Source: Symbiodinium natans (lineage: Eukaryota > Sar > Dinophyceae > Suessiales > Symbiodiniaceae). From it: DNA of 64,000 nucleotides. Positions 50,101 through 59,469 of the stretch are shown here, one piece after another. The translations under genes and the position numbers were made by a program. Within the stretch, counting starts at the first letter, position 1, and each line of letters begins with the position of its first letter. Location of the stretch: the NCBI GenBank assembly GCA_905221605.1, contig CAJNDS010001335.1:1175938-1239937 (forward strand). Reading direction: 5' to 3'. The notes below the pieces were generated by a model. That model was given only the letters and a program-made list of their open reading frames with translations, was not told the DNA's origin and searched no databases.

Positions 50101-53100
50101 CCCTAAACCCCAAACCCTAAACCCTAAACCCCAAACCCTAAACCCTAAACCCTAAACCCTACTTAGTCCCTGAGCCCGAATGCCCCTGACCCGCGAAGAA
50201 TCCCCGAGGTGACACGCCTCTCCGAGGGAGTCGCGGGAGCAGCCGCTGCCTCAAAGTTTTCGGCGCTTTAGGATTTAGGGTTTAGGGTTTAGGGTTTAGG
50301 GTGTAGGGTTTTAGGCTTTCACTAGTCAAGCAGTTGTCAGGCGATAGATACGAACTTACTGGCCCCATCACACTAACGTTTGGAATGGACAACACCTTCA
50401 GTTTCGTCAGAACCTCCTGCTAACCACCCTTTCTCCTAGTAGCCTAGTAGCCTTAAGTCCTACAGGCCCCAGAAAGGCCTCGCAAGCAGAGAGCCCAAAA
50501 GAGAACCCGGCAAGAAGCTGCCAAGTTCGAACTGAATTCCGAATTCGGAGCTAGTCCAAATTAGCGCGGAATCTGACCCTAAACCCTAAGCCCTAAACCC
50601 TAAACCCCTGAACCCTGAACCCTAAACTGTTCTTGCCAAATTGCAAGTGAATGTGGAACTTGGAGCAAGACGGTTGCCAAAATAACTCGGAAGTTGGAGC
50701 CCAAAGTGGCCAGAAATCATGGGGTTCTTAAGGGAGAACAGGGTTTAGGGTTTAGGGTTGAGGGTTCTTAAGGGAGGGGGGTTTCCAAGGTTCCCTGATA
50801 CCTCCCTACTACTCCCTAAGGCTCCCTACGCTTCCCTAAGCTTCCCTAGGTACCTATCCCCCATGAACACCCACCCCCTTAAGAGCCCTATAAACTGGGG
50901 TTTGGGTTCAGGGTTCAGGTTCGAGGGGTTGAGGGCTCCAGGTTCAGCAGGGCCTTTGGGGGTTTGGTCAAGGGACGGCCTGGGGTTTAGGTTTTAGGGT
51001 TTAGGATTTAGGGTTTGGAGTTAAGGGTTTAGGGTTTGGGAGTTCTCAGGGTTCAGGGGCTTCGGATGGTGGGATGCAGGAACAAGCCACAGGACTTCCG
51101 AGTTCTGGGCACGCGGAGGTCATCACTCGCTCACTCGGAACTTCGACACAGTCCTCCGCGACAACAGCTGGTGTTGGCAGAGAGAGAAGAATGAGAGAGA
51201 GAGAGTGAGAGTGAAAGAGAGAACTACAGAAAGGAAGAAAGAAAGACAGAAATAAAGAAATCGATTACTAAAGAACTAAAGAAAGAAAGAAACAATGAAA
51301 ACAAAAACACCATCAAAATGAAGAACGTGGTCGGGTCATGAGCCTAGCAAAGGAAGTCTAGACCAGTAGCTGAGCAGGTAACCTTTAACCTCTTGGGCTG
51401 TATGTAATCCTACCATAGTTGTTAACCTTTTTGGGCTGTACATAGCCCTACCAGAATTGAAAAGGTGGGTAGCCTTTTTTGGCTCAGGGCACTCTCAGCA
51501 ACCAGGAGACAACCCAAGACTCCCAGCATCCTAAGCCCTTAAGCCCTTAAGCCCTTAAGCCCTTAAACCCTAAACCCTAAACCCTAAGCCCCAAACCCGA
51601 AACCCTAAACCCTAAACCCGAAACCCTAAACCCTAAACCCAACGATAAGGGCTTCCTAGCAGTGCCCGCCTCTCCGCCCAAGCCCTAAATTCTGAGCTCC
51701 CGGGCTTAGGGCTACCTGAGAGTTACAACCACTGCACCTTCCGTACCCTGAACCCTGAACCCTGAACCCTGAACCCTAAACCCTAAACCCTAAACCCTAA
51801 ACCCTAAACCCTAAACCCTAAACCCTAAATACCCTAAACCCGAAACCCGAAACCCCTGCAAGCCCACAAGGCCGGATTGCTTTATTCCGTGCCCGTGGCC
51901 TTCGGCCTCGCAGTACGGCCCAGCTTCAGCCCAGGTCTGCTCGGCTTAGGGTTTAGGGTTTAGGGTTTAGGGTTTAGGGTTTAGGGTTTAGGGTTTAGGG
52001 TTTAGGGTTTAGGGTTTAGGGATTAGGGTTTTTGCGCTTCAGGGGCTGCGATTCAGGGGGTTCGGAAGGGGATGTAGGGATTTGGGGTTTGGGGTTTAGG
52101 GTTTGGCTCCCTGTCGCCCTGCAGTGGCAGGACAGATGGTTCAGGGTTTTTCGGGTTTAGGGTTTAGGGATTAGGGTTGACAGATGACAAGGGGGTTTTG
52201 AGACAGCTGTTACCCAAGCACCTTCTACGTAGGCTGCTGCGCCAGGGTCCCTATAAGAATGTGCAAGATGTGAGTGAGTATATGTACATGTGTATATACA
52301 ATACACATATATATATATTATATACACACATATTTGCGCATTTTTTGAAACCAGTGCAGGATCAACATGGGATTTGTAGCCTTGGCTCGTCTCAGCTGTC
52401 CCTAACGCTGCCCTCAACCTGAAAATGCAACTTCAAGAACCACAAGGATAAGGGTTTAGGGTTTTGGGTTTAGGTCTAGGGTTTTGACACCCAGCTAGTT
52501 GAACCACTTTTGTATTTCAGGCCCTAGACCCTAAAATTCCACGCGAAGCCGACCCAACACTCGAAACATTAAGCCTTCGACCCAAACCCTATATACATCC
52601 AAATGCAGGGACAGGTGCCTGGAGAAGAACCAGCCTGGCAGCGAGCAAGGAAGAGCTCCGGGCAACGGAGGCAGTCTTCCAGGGGTTGGGGTTCAGGTTC
52701 ATGTGCTGAAATTTTGGTTTAAGGGGCTGGTTTTGGGATCATCCGCTGCAGTTTGGAGTTTTTGTGTTGAGGATGTTAGGGCTTTGAAAGAGCAGATGCG
52801 ATTGCCCGAGCCCTAGTTTTTAGGGTGTACACTCGTTGGGCGTCAGGAGTTTAGGGTTTCGGTGTTCAGGGTTCAGGGTTTAGGGGGTTAGTCCCCTAAA
52901 CCCTAAACACTCAGGCCCCCTAGAGGCCCTGAAGCTTGAGCCAGTTTAGGCAATTCTGCGTTTTAAACCCCGCCCCCCCCCCCCCCCCAGTATGATGATG
53001 GTCGGTTTTCTGACATACACTCTACATCAAGCCCCAAACCCGTGTTTTAAGGCATCCCAAGAAGGATCATTGTTAAGAGAACTCCGATAGATTCTTTTCG

Positions 53101-54167
53101 CAAGTTTTTCCTCCTACCCTGTAGACAAAGTATGGGATGGGCATCGGGAGAGGGGCGTTCCCTTCTAGGCACTGCTTCTAAGGAATCACGTTCGAAACCC
53201 TAAACCCTAAACCCTAAACGCCCTAAACCCTAAACCCTAAACCGCTTGTGCGCAACCCGGCTGACATGGGGGCAGGAAGAGCCCATGTAGTTCGCAACGG
53301 CGAACTATAGCCCCCCTTAGGAATTTATCTCTTCTATTTATTTCTAAAACCCCAGGGATTAATGGCAAATAGCCTTATTAGAGGTTCTACGGGGAGTAAA
53401 GCGACAGCCTCCCGAAGACAGGTCAAAAGCCAGTTGCAAGTCTGCTGGGGGTCGGGCCCAGACACTTACCACATCCGCGTGGCTTGGCGCGTGGGGGGTT
53501 GGGGTCTGGGGTTTAGGGTTTAGGGTTTAGGGTTTAGGGTTTAGGGTTTAGGGTTTAGGGTCTGGGGTTTAGAATTTAGGGACTTCTAGAAACCCAAACG
53601 ACCGAGGCTCCTTAGCCCTGCGGCCTATCCTCCTCTTGTTGAGGGCGCGAAGGGCTCAGGGTTTAGGGTTTAGGGATCAGTTTAGGTTCCTTGGGCATTG
53701 GCTCGAACCACAAAGGCCTTCAAGGGCTTCTGGGTTTATGGCTTTGATTGAGGGTTTAGGATTGGGGGTTCCAGGGTTTAGGGTTTAGGGTTAGGGTTTA
53801 GGGTTTGGGGGGGGCTGTTTTTGGTAAGATTTGGTCGCGTCCAGCCTGCGCTGCTAGCTGTGGTGATGGATTCGGCCGCCAGGAACCCCAAACCCCTGAA
53901 GAATTGTCTTTGGCTTGAGGGCCTTAGGTTGGACTCATTAAACCCTAAGACCCCACCGGGGCCCCCAAAGTCCTTCTTAGCAGAGCCTGTATGTGCATCT
54001 TGACATGGGAACCTAAACCCTAAACCCTAAACCCTAAACCCTAAACCCTAAACCCTAAACCCTAGGAGCATGCGTGGGTCTGGGTCAACCATGCGGGGGC
54101 CAGAACCTCTTTCTCCTTCCGGTCGTTCTACTCGACAGCACCAGATACTGTTGCCACACTTTTCTAG
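41149..54167 (+). CDS. Unrecognised multi-exon gene (gene 2), 17 candidate exons
   Basis: Seventeen islands join into one frame of about 280 codons ending in TAG at 54165-54167. The rule is the one that holds for the ABCG gene upstream: acceptor AG then G, donor GT/GC/GA, short direct repeat across each intron. I do not recognise the product. The first half reads like a beta-rich globular domain (VFLGRANVLS, CAGSTLALELS, DIDILIDAGFAIFFEVVQ, VWRFDADPGLATG). The second half is rich in Ser, Arg, Trp and Cys. Joins from 41149 to 47650 are the firmer part; later joins are looser. The 5' end is not resolved. Because similar open islands also lie inside ABCG introns, some members may be wrong. It has the same strand as the ABCG gene, as expected for unidirectional dinoflagellate gene arrays. 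Confidence 0.5.
41971..42006 (+). CDS. Gene 2 candidate exon
   Basis: Reads TEVLLSAPVFL. Acceptor CCCAG then GT; AGG shared with the next acceptor. Confidence 0.5.
   Translation, partial: VRRSCSQHQCF
42085..42110 (+). CDS. Gene 2 candidate exon
   Basis: Reads RANVLSTQ. Acceptor AGAG then GC; donor GTTTTG; AGG shared with the next acceptor. Confidence 0.5.
42277..42316 (+). CDS. Gene 2 candidate exon
   Basis: Reads DCAGSTLALELSP. Acceptor TGAAG then GAT; AGG shared with the next acceptor; TTTAGGG follows. Confidence 0.55.
42863..42904 (+). CDS. Gene 2 candidate exon
   Basis: Reads GAGKDDIDILIDA. Acceptor ATTGAG then GT; donor GTCTCA. Confidence 0.55.
43270..43487. mobile_element. Inverted-repeat element, family G (copy 4), split by family A
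   Basis: Left GAAGAACCTCCCCCAAAAA, right GGGGGTTCTAAAGCAAAGAGC; family A copy 3 inserted at 43311-43419. Confidence 0.75.
43311..43419. mobile_element. Inverted-repeat element, family A (copy 3), nested in family G
   Basis: Same arms as copy 2, extended by CCTTATAAG/CTTACAAGG. It interrupts a family G element (43270-43487) between its polyA-rich left half and polyG-rich right half, so it inserted later. Confidence 0.85.
43586..43733 (-). repeat. CCCTAAA array
   Basis: About 20 units with few variants. Confidence 0.94.
43830..44014 (+). CDS. Hypothetical ORF, Cys-rich start
   Basis: A 60-codon frame ending in TGA. It begins CFRCCKKPR and continues AGDLMAAFCTTHVGEHVA. The C/H spacing is suggestive of a small metal-binding segment but matches no family I can name. 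TTTAGGG array directly upstream. It lies inside a gene 2 intron (42905-45059), so it may be a separate remnant. Confidence 0.35.
44870..44995 (-). repeat. CCCTAAA array passing into CCCTACA
   Basis: About ten CCCTAAA units followed by eight CCCTACA units, again a homogeneous variant block. Confidence 0.94.
45060..45079 (+). CDS. Gene 2 candidate micro-exon
   Basis: Reads FAIFFE. Acceptor CCGAG then GC; donor GCATTG (GC type). CCCTAAA array upstream, TTTAGGG array downstream. Confidence 0.5.
45096..45200 (+). repeat. TTTAGGG array, about 14 units
   Basis: Follows candidate micro-exon 45060-45079; the next array before the following exon is in the opposite orientation (45560-45656). Confidence 0.95.
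45280..45480. other. AT-rich island
   Basis: About 200 nt, markedly AT-rich, between two telomere-like arrays in a gene 2 intron; no ORF, repeat or RNA recognised. Confidence 0.6.
45560..45656 (-). repeat. CCCTAAA array, about 13 units
   Basis: Immediately upstream of exon candidate 45688; complementary to the array at 45096-45200 in the same intron. Confidence 0.95.
45688..45738 (+). CDS. Gene 2 candidate exon
   Basis: Reads VVQITTEPDRAAPGSEA. Acceptor GCCAG then G; donor GCTCTC (GC type). Sits between a CCCTAAA array (45566-45655) and a TTTAGGG array (45749 onward). Confidence 0.58.
45747..45885 (+). repeat. TTTAGGG array with a higher-order repeat
   Basis: TTTAGGG units interrupted twice by the same spacer TTGTGGCAGGG, showing that a block of repeat plus spacer was duplicated. 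Confidence 0.9.
46507..46902 (+). pseudogene. Reverse transcriptase palm fragment (non-LTR-like), inside a gene 2 intron
   Basis: An open frame of about 130 codons. Residues 22-35 read GVAIGNQRSPILAG, the RT palm block (G..iG...SP.la), and residues 61-65 read RYVDN at 46687-46701, the catalytic YxDD box with N in place of the second D. The block is followed by VVF. The upstream motif with the first catalytic aspartate is not in this frame and there is no full-length element around it, so this is a remnant or one exon. The last third runs into a poly-C stretch and is probably not coding. YVDN/YADN variants occur in retroelement-like ORFs of dinoflagellates, which fits the host call. Confidence 0.72.
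47208..47244 (+). CDS. Gene 2 candidate exon
   Basis: Reads VWRFDADPGLAT. Acceptor GCGAG then GTG; donor GCCCTC (GC type); AGGC repeated at the next acceptor. Confidence 0.58.
47629..47666 (+). CDS. Gene 2 candidate exon
   Basis: Reads CTLSMWRCAVCC. Acceptor TCAAG then GC. Two donors are possible: GTGCGC after 47650 or GATTGA after 47666; I used the second to reach the next exon. Confidence 0.45.
47847..47942 (+). repeat. TTTAGGG array, about 13 units
   Basis: Perfect array directly upstream of the both-strand open region. Confidence 0.95.
47940..48270. other. Possible coding remnant, open on both strands
   Basis: Plus strand is open 48039-48302 (contains YFLVISDILDHTCLRTNQLM), while minus strand is open for 120 codons over 47907-48269 (contains GDQVVVHGLIATVVRNRIR). 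Neither matches a family I recognise and both look protein-like. GC content and lack of telomere-like repeats set it apart from the flanks. Probably one true (or dead) coding strand with its shadow; I cannot choose. Confidence 0.35.
48262..48360 (-). repeat. CCCTAAAA octamer array
   Basis: CCCTAAAA and CCCTAATA units; the octamer form mirrors TTTTAGGG. Confidence 0.9.
48437..48598 (-). repeat. CCCTAAA array
   Basis: Octamer CCCCTAAA units pass into perfect CCCTAAA units. Confidence 0.93.
49590..49670 (-). repeat. CCCTGAA then CCCTAAA block
   Basis: Five CCCTGAA units followed by five CCCTAAA units; another example is at 51745-51835. Confidence 0.92.
49704..49767 (+). CDS. Gene 2 candidate exon
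   Basis: Reads ENAILSGQMGLAHIGHVVPW. Acceptor AGCAG then GAG; donor GTTACG; GGT repeated at the next acceptor. A partial inverted-repeat element follows directly. Confidence 0.5.
49782..49860. mobile_element. Family G left part
   Basis: CTACTACTTGGCTTAAGAGCC and the interior TTTCCTATGTTACCCTT; no right end. Confidence 0.55.
50209..50262 (+). CDS. Gene 2 candidate exon
   Basis: Reads DTPLRGSRGSSRCLKVF. Acceptor CCGAG then GT; donor GCGCTT (GC type). Another open frame ends in TAG at 50269-50271, so the frame is set only by the joins. Confidence 0.45.
51080..51176 (+). CDS. Gene 2 candidate exon, longest
   Basis: Reads TSHRTSEFWARGGHHSLTRN followed by FDTVLRDNSW, without stops. Acceptor TGCAG then GA; donor GCAGAG (GC type) just before a GA-rich microsatellite. 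Confidence 0.52.
51178..51305. repeat. GA/GAAA-rich low-complexity
   Basis: Purine-rich stretch (GAGAGA, GAAAGAAAGA) just downstream of a gene 2 exon candidate. Confidence 0.9.
51871..51934 (+). CDS. Gene 2 candidate exon
   Basis: Reads PDCFIPCPWPSASQYGPASA in the joined frame (GGC repeated upstream). A more hydrophobic frame (GLLYSVPVAFGLAV) is also open here. CCCTAAA upstream, TTTAGGG downstream. Confidence 0.45.
51943..52030 (+). repeat. TTTAGGG array, about 12 units
   Basis: Follows exon candidate 51871-51934. Confidence 0.95.
52275..52345. repeat. TA/CA-rich low-complexity
   Basis: ATACACATATATATATATTA and similar; can fold on itself. Confidence 0.9.
52615..52670 (+). CDS. Gene 2 candidate exon
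   Basis: Reads VPGEEPAWQRARKSSGQR. CAGGT is repeated at the upstream junction (5 bp). All three frames are open, so the frame rests on the join. Confidence 0.42.
53288..53307. repeat. Perfect 8-bp hairpin
   Basis: TAGTTCGC, loop AACG, GCGAACTA. No U-run follows, so it is not called a terminator. Confidence 0.6.
53422..53481 (+). CDS. Gene 2 candidate exon
   Basis: Reads SKASCKSAGGRAQTLTTSAW in the joined frame. Donor GCTTGG; GGCT repeated at the next acceptor. TTTAGGG array follows. Confidence 0.45.
53607..53643 (+). CDS. Gene 2 candidate exon
   Basis: Reads LLSPAAYPPLVE. Acceptor CCGAG then G. AGG shared with the next acceptor. Confidence 0.47.
54066..54167 (+). CDS. Gene 2 candidate terminal exon
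   Basis: Reads EHAWVWVNHAGARTSFSFRS and on to TAG at 54165-54167. Preceded by a CCCTAAA array. All three frames are open over most of it, so the frame is set by the in-frame join. Confidence 0.45.
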   Translation, partial: EHAWVWVNHAGARTSFSFRSFYSTAPDTVATLF

Positions 54168-56059
54168 CCTGAACCCTGAACCCTAAACCCTAAACCCGAA
54201 ACCCTAAACCCCAATTAAACCCGGAACCCGAAACCCAGAATTTCTGTGGTGCTCGTTGGTTCGATCCTTCAGATCCCAGGATCCTCAACAGCAGCCCCCG
54301 AATTCCTCAGCATTCCCCAGCCCCCGGCGCCGGCCCCCCGAAACCCCAAAACCCTATGAGTTACATAAGTATGTGGTATAGGGTTTAGGGTTTGGGGTTT
54401 AGGGTTCAGGGTTTGGGATTTAGGGTTTAGGGTGTAGGTTGAAGCCCCTTTTGGGGTTACTATTATAAGGCGGCCGCGAACAGTTAGGGTTTTCAGGAAG
54501 GGACGGACCAGGATTTGAGAACTGACAATATGATTCGTATAGACCTCAACCTTAAACTCCCCAGGCAGGCCCCTCAACCCTAAATCCTAACTTCCTCGGT
54601 TTCCACAGCGTTCTGATGACAGACAATACCGAAAAGCCTTTGCCCCTTCGCAGTTGTTGTGGTTCCGCAAAGCTTTTTTCGAAACCATGTAATATAGGGC
54701 TGCTTACGAATAGCATTCCCTGATGGTCCCTTTGTAGATACATAAACCCTAAACCCTAAACCCTAAACCCTAAACCCTTTCAGAACCCCCAAGCCCTATT
54801 CTACTTATTAAGGCCTAGTAGCAGACCTTCAGGGCCCTGAGGTCGTCGTGGATGATATTTGAAAGTGCGTTTGGGAGCTCGTGGCGCGTGCGTCAGCACC
54901 AGTCTTTTGCTCATCCCAATAACCTGAAGCCTAAGCCCTAAGCCCTTAAGAAACCCCAAGCTTAGGGATTACCAGCGTTTTTCAGGCTCGTACTGCAGGG
55001 GGGGGAGCACCTACTACCCTTGAATGTTTCGGGCTTTGGGAGGAGGTCTTCGGGCTCAAGGCCCAAAACCGACACTTTTCAGCTCCAGAACCCACAAGCT
55101 CTGGAACCTTGAGCCCTTACACGCTGCCCCAAGCCCTTTCAAAGCCGCAGGGTTTAGGGTTTAGGGTTTAGGGTTTAGGGTTTAGGGTTGAGGGCTTAGG
55201 AACCCTTCTGCCCCCGAGCCCCCCCCCCCCCCAGGCGGGGCGTGTGAGCTTTGAGTCCGCGCTGCCAATGCCTGCAGCTTCGCTGAGTCTTACGACCTGG
55301 GAAGGCATGGGCCTTTGGGTTTTGGGTTTTGGGTTTAGGGTTTTGGGTTTAGGGTTTAGGGCTTAGGGCTTAGGGCTTAGGGCTTAGGGTTGAGGGTTTA
55401 GGGTTTAGGGTTACCTGAACTTCTCCTAGTGAAGTACTTTTTGGTGTACGTAATTTTACCATCGACCCCGCAAGAGCGATCCGAGAAAGGAGCTGCGTTG
55501 GAGCTTTTTGGTCGGGTGTCGGGTGCTTTGAAGGCCGAAACGGGCTGTTTGGGGAAGTCGAGGAAGTTTAGGGTTTCGGGTTTAGGGTTTAAGGGTTTAG
55601 GGTTTAGGATTTAGGGTTTAGGGGTTAGGGCGAATCCTCGAGGAGGTTTAGGGTTTCGCGTTGAGGTTTCAGGGTTTAGGGCGCATCTTCGGGCTTGGGG
55701 ATTCGGGTTGAGCGTGTAGATGGTGGTAGGGTTTAGGGGCCATCGTGTGTCCAGACAAGTTTGGGGCACTATTTGTCTAAAGCGGGTCGTAAGTTTCGGA
55801 AGGTGTGGGGCCTAGTTGAGAGTCGTGTAGTTTTTGTTGCATGAAAAACGCGGCATGGGTTGTGATCAGGCCCCTTTCCTTAGAAGACTGACGTGAGGCA
55901 ACAGTATGTGCAATTTGGTAGTTAAAGTATGAACCCTAAACCCTAAACCCTAAACCCTAAACCCTAAACCCTAAACCCTAAACCCTAAACCCAAAAGCCA
56001 GCAGCACGCCACCTGACTTGAGCGGAGAGAACAGGAACCATGAACCCTCCTAAACCTCA

Positions 56060-56180
56060 GCCCCAGGCCATGAACCCTACAACCCTAAACCCCAAACCCT
56101 AAACCCCAAACCCTAAACCCCAAACCCTAAACCCCAAACCCTAAACCCCAAACCCTAAACCCTAAACCCTAAACCCTAAG
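56060..56180 (-). repeat. Alternating CCCTAAA/CCCCAAA dimer array
   Basis: The 14-mer made of CCCTAAA plus CCCCAAA repeats about six times, then perfect CCCTAAA. Confidence 0.92.
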
Positions 56181-56491
56181 CCCACTTAGGGCTTTAGACT
56201 TCGGGGGCGCGGAGGCGGCCGTCCCGCCCCTTTGTTGCTGTCCTTCACGACCAGCGCCGGTGGGGACACGGCCTTGAAGTACAGAGGACGCCCAACTTGT
56301 TCCGGCTTGCCCTAAACCCTAAACCCGAAACCCTAAACCCTAAACTCCTAATCAAACCCTAAACCATAGGGTTCAGGGATGTTCAGGGCTTTCAATTGGC
56401 GGGCGAGTGTAGCAAGAACAAAAGCGAAGGGGCGTGGTGCTGGAGTCTTGGGGGCTGGCAGCTCACTCAAAGCCGCTTCCATGCCTCCCCC

Positions 56492-56605
56492 TCTGAAAAG
56501 GGTTAAGGGTTAAGGGTTAAGGGTTAAGGGTTAAGGTTAAGGGTTAAGGGTTAAGGGTTTAGGGTTTAGGGTTTAGGGTTTAGGGTTTAGGGTTTAGGGT
56601 TTAGG
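56492..56605 (+). repeat. GGTTAAG array then TTTAGGG array
   Basis: Seven to eight GGTTAAG units followed by eight TTTAGGG units. Confidence 0.93.
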
Positions 56606-56634
56606 GTGTGGGGTTTAGTGTTTAGGTTCTTCCA

Positions 56635-56773
56635 GCCGCTTCATGGCCTGCGCCGTAGACTCGCGAGTTCTAAACCCCTGCACCTCAAGACTCTCCTTCT
56701 TGTGCAGTGGCTACCGTTTTGTGTGCCTTCGGAAAAGCTTCGCCCGGCCATGCTGCAGGAACTGGCACAATGA
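56635..56773 (+). CDS. Candidate terminal exon
   Basis: After CTTCCAG the frame reads PLHGLRRRLASSKPLHLKTL and on through VQWLPFCVPSEK to TGA at 56771-56773. A second frame is open too. No partner exon identified. Confidence 0.33.
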
Positions 56774-57195
56774 GGCTGAGGCATCGGGGAGTGATGTTCT
56801 TCATTGTATTTTGAGTTCAGGAGTCGCGTTGGTCTAAACCATATCCGAGCCTCTGGGTGCCTTGGTGGTGCAGGGGCCCTAAACCCTAAACCGTATAAAC
56901 CCAGAACCCTAAGAACCCTGAACCCTGAACCCTGAACCCTGAACCCTGAACCCTACCCCCTACCCCCGACCCCCGAACCCTAGCCTGAGCCGGCCTTCTT
57001 TCCAAAATTGGAGCCTACTATCAACGCTACTACAAGGAAGGTCATATGGGCAGTTCTCGTTTAGGGTTTGAGTGTTTAAGGTGTAGGATTTAGGGCTTGG
57101 GGTTTGGTATTCTAGGGTCTATAGTGCGGCACCTTCTAGCAAGGACCCCCCGCCTGGGACCTTAATTTAGAGAAGGGCTCATACGTTTCTGGGTT

Positions 57196-57310
57196 TCTAT
57201 TTCTTGTACCCACAAGAGGACACCAAGTATATACACTCACCCATATCAAAAAGGAGCCTTATATACACTCACCAAAAACAGAAATATACACCCTACTTCA
57301 ATATGGGTGG
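57196..57310 (-). repeat. Dispersed repeat I (copy 2, reversed)
   Basis: Reverse complement of 2914-3010 over about 95 nt with roughly 80% identity by eye. Confidence 0.75.
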
Positions 57311-57408
57311 CTGTCAAATTATGATCCCCTTTGGGGTACCCTAAATATTAGGTGCCGAATTATAATAGGGATCCAAAAAGGGACCATAATTTTAACAACC
57401 ACCCATAT
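57302..57408. mobile_element. Inverted-repeat element J
   Basis: Arms of about 38 nt: ATATGGGTGGCTGTCAAATT at the left; the inverse of ATGGGTGGTTGTTAAAATTA at the right. It abuts repeat I. A diverged copy is at 2502-2616. Confidence 0.8.
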
Positions 57409-58281
57409 GTACCTGAGTTTTGATAGCTTTGGGAGCTTCATGTCGTGCCCAAGCGCACCTGGATCCTCTCTTGAGCCGACCTGTGCCTCACGAAAGCATG
57501 GTTTGAAGGCTCAGCAGTGAGCCGGGATCGTTGGGTTCAGGGGTTTGGGGTTTAGGGTTTAGGGTTTAGGGTTTAGGGTTTAGGGTTTAGGGTTTGGGGT
57601 AGAGGGCATCTAGGAATATGTTTGCAGAGGGTGTGAAAGGGCCAAACTACAGTAGCAACGAAACCTAAACCCCTAACCCTCAACCCTAAACCCTAGACGC
57701 CAGACCCTAAACCCTAAGTCTTCTCCATGTCTTCTCCCTGGCAGGCTCAGTCCGGCACTCAGCTGCTTCAAGGTCTTTAGCGGACACCTTCGAGGTTTGG
57801 GTTTAGGGTATAGGGTTTAGGGTTCAGGGTTCAGGGTTTAGGGTTTAGGGGGGTTTGGTTTGGGCGGCTTAAGTCTAAGACTCGTACCCGAGGATGTACC
57901 CTTTAAGAGGTTCCTTCATGGCCCTGGCCCTTATATTCCCTCAGGGGCCCTTTATACAGGGCCCCCCCAAACCTAAGGGTACAGACTTAGGGGTTCAAGG
58001 TACAGACGCATGGTCAAAGGATTTTGCAGGTTTAGGGTTTACAAGGGTTTGGGGTTTCGGGTTTAGGGTTAGGGCTCTAGGGTTCACAGGGTTTCGGGTT
58101 CGGCTTGAGTTCAGGCTTCAGGGCTTAGGCGGGAGGATTGCAGAGCTGAGGGTTGTAAGTAAGGGTTTATCGTTTAGGGTTGAGGGTTGAGGGTTCAGGG
58201 TTCAGGGTTTAGGGTTTAGGGTTTAGGATTTAGGGTTAAGGGTTTAGGGTTCAGGGTTTCGCGTTTAGGGTTGCAACCCAT

Positions 58282-58490
58282 TTTTCTTAGTGAGAGGTCT
58301 GACGAAAGTGCGTTCGGCTGTAACATGCGCATGAGAAAAATGATCCTCAAGATCCAGCACGTGCACTTGCCATTTGTGCCGAATCCTGGTGTGTACAAGC
58401 ATGTCACTTTTCTCGCTCAAGAATGGATCCCATCTGGTGAAAGGCAGGGCTTTTCCAACATCTGCATAGAAGACTGCTACAGACTCACCC
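58282..58490 (+). CDS. Hypothetical ORF
   Basis: Open for about 70 codons, including KMILKIQHVHLPFVPNP and FLAQEWIPSGERQGFSNICI. It ends in CCCTAAA read-through. No family recognised; flanked by TTTAGGG and CCCTAAA tracts like an exon island. Confidence 0.33.
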
Positions 58491-59469
58491 TAAACCCTAA
58501 ACACTAAACCCTAAACCCTAAACCCTAAACCGTTTCAGCTCCGTGGCGCATCGCTGTTCGTTACCCTAAAGCTGGCCACAGGCGTTTCGTTCGGCAAAGG
58601 TTGCTGGTGCCGCAGGCTTCGGCGAGCTCTGGGCAAGTTCCCTGAGGGTTCGCCGACCGGTGGAACTGCAGCGAGGGACGAGAGAAGGTTTCCAAGGGTT
58701 TAGGGTTTAGGGTTTAGGGTTTAGGGTGTAGGAGGTCTAGGCGAGACCACACACACGCACTGACACCGACAGTGTGACTGAGGCACACAAATTCCTGCGA
58801 CCCAAACCCACAATCCCCCAAGCCCTCAACCGCTGACTCCGAAACCCCCGAGACTTGCTCCCAAGGATTCATCCCTAAACCCTAAACCCTAAACCCTAAA
58901 CCTAAACTCTAAACCCTAAACGTGCCCCCAAGGATTCCACGATGTCGCGCAGTTGGAGCCACTGCAGGCAGCTGGGGGTTTAGGGTTTAGGGTTTAGGGT
59001 TTAGGGTTTAGGGTTTAGGGTTTAGGGTTTAGGGTGCTTGCGGGGTTGCGCAGACCCAAGGACTTACAGCCTATAAGTTCTTTCGTTAGAATCCAGCGGC
59101 TTAGGGTTTGTAGGGTTTGTAGGGTTTTGGGTTTATAGGGTTTGCAGGGTTTAGGTTTTCAGGGTTGAAGGTTTGAGGGTTGACAGGCTGGAGCTAAGCA
59201 ATCCCAAAAGACGCAAAAGCACACGAAGGCCGATGCCAGCGCATCTGCTTTCCCCGCGAGCGCTCCGCTGGACGGGGGAGGGAGGGAAGGTAGGTGAGGG
59301 GTGAGCCTCACAACCTACACCCGACACCCTAAACCCTAGACTCTAGACCCCGACAAGCCCGAAACCTTATATAAATCCTAAACCCTACACCCTACACCCT
59401 AAACCCTAAACCCTACACCCTACACCCTACAAACCCAAACCTTGAACTATAAACCCCAAACCATGACTC

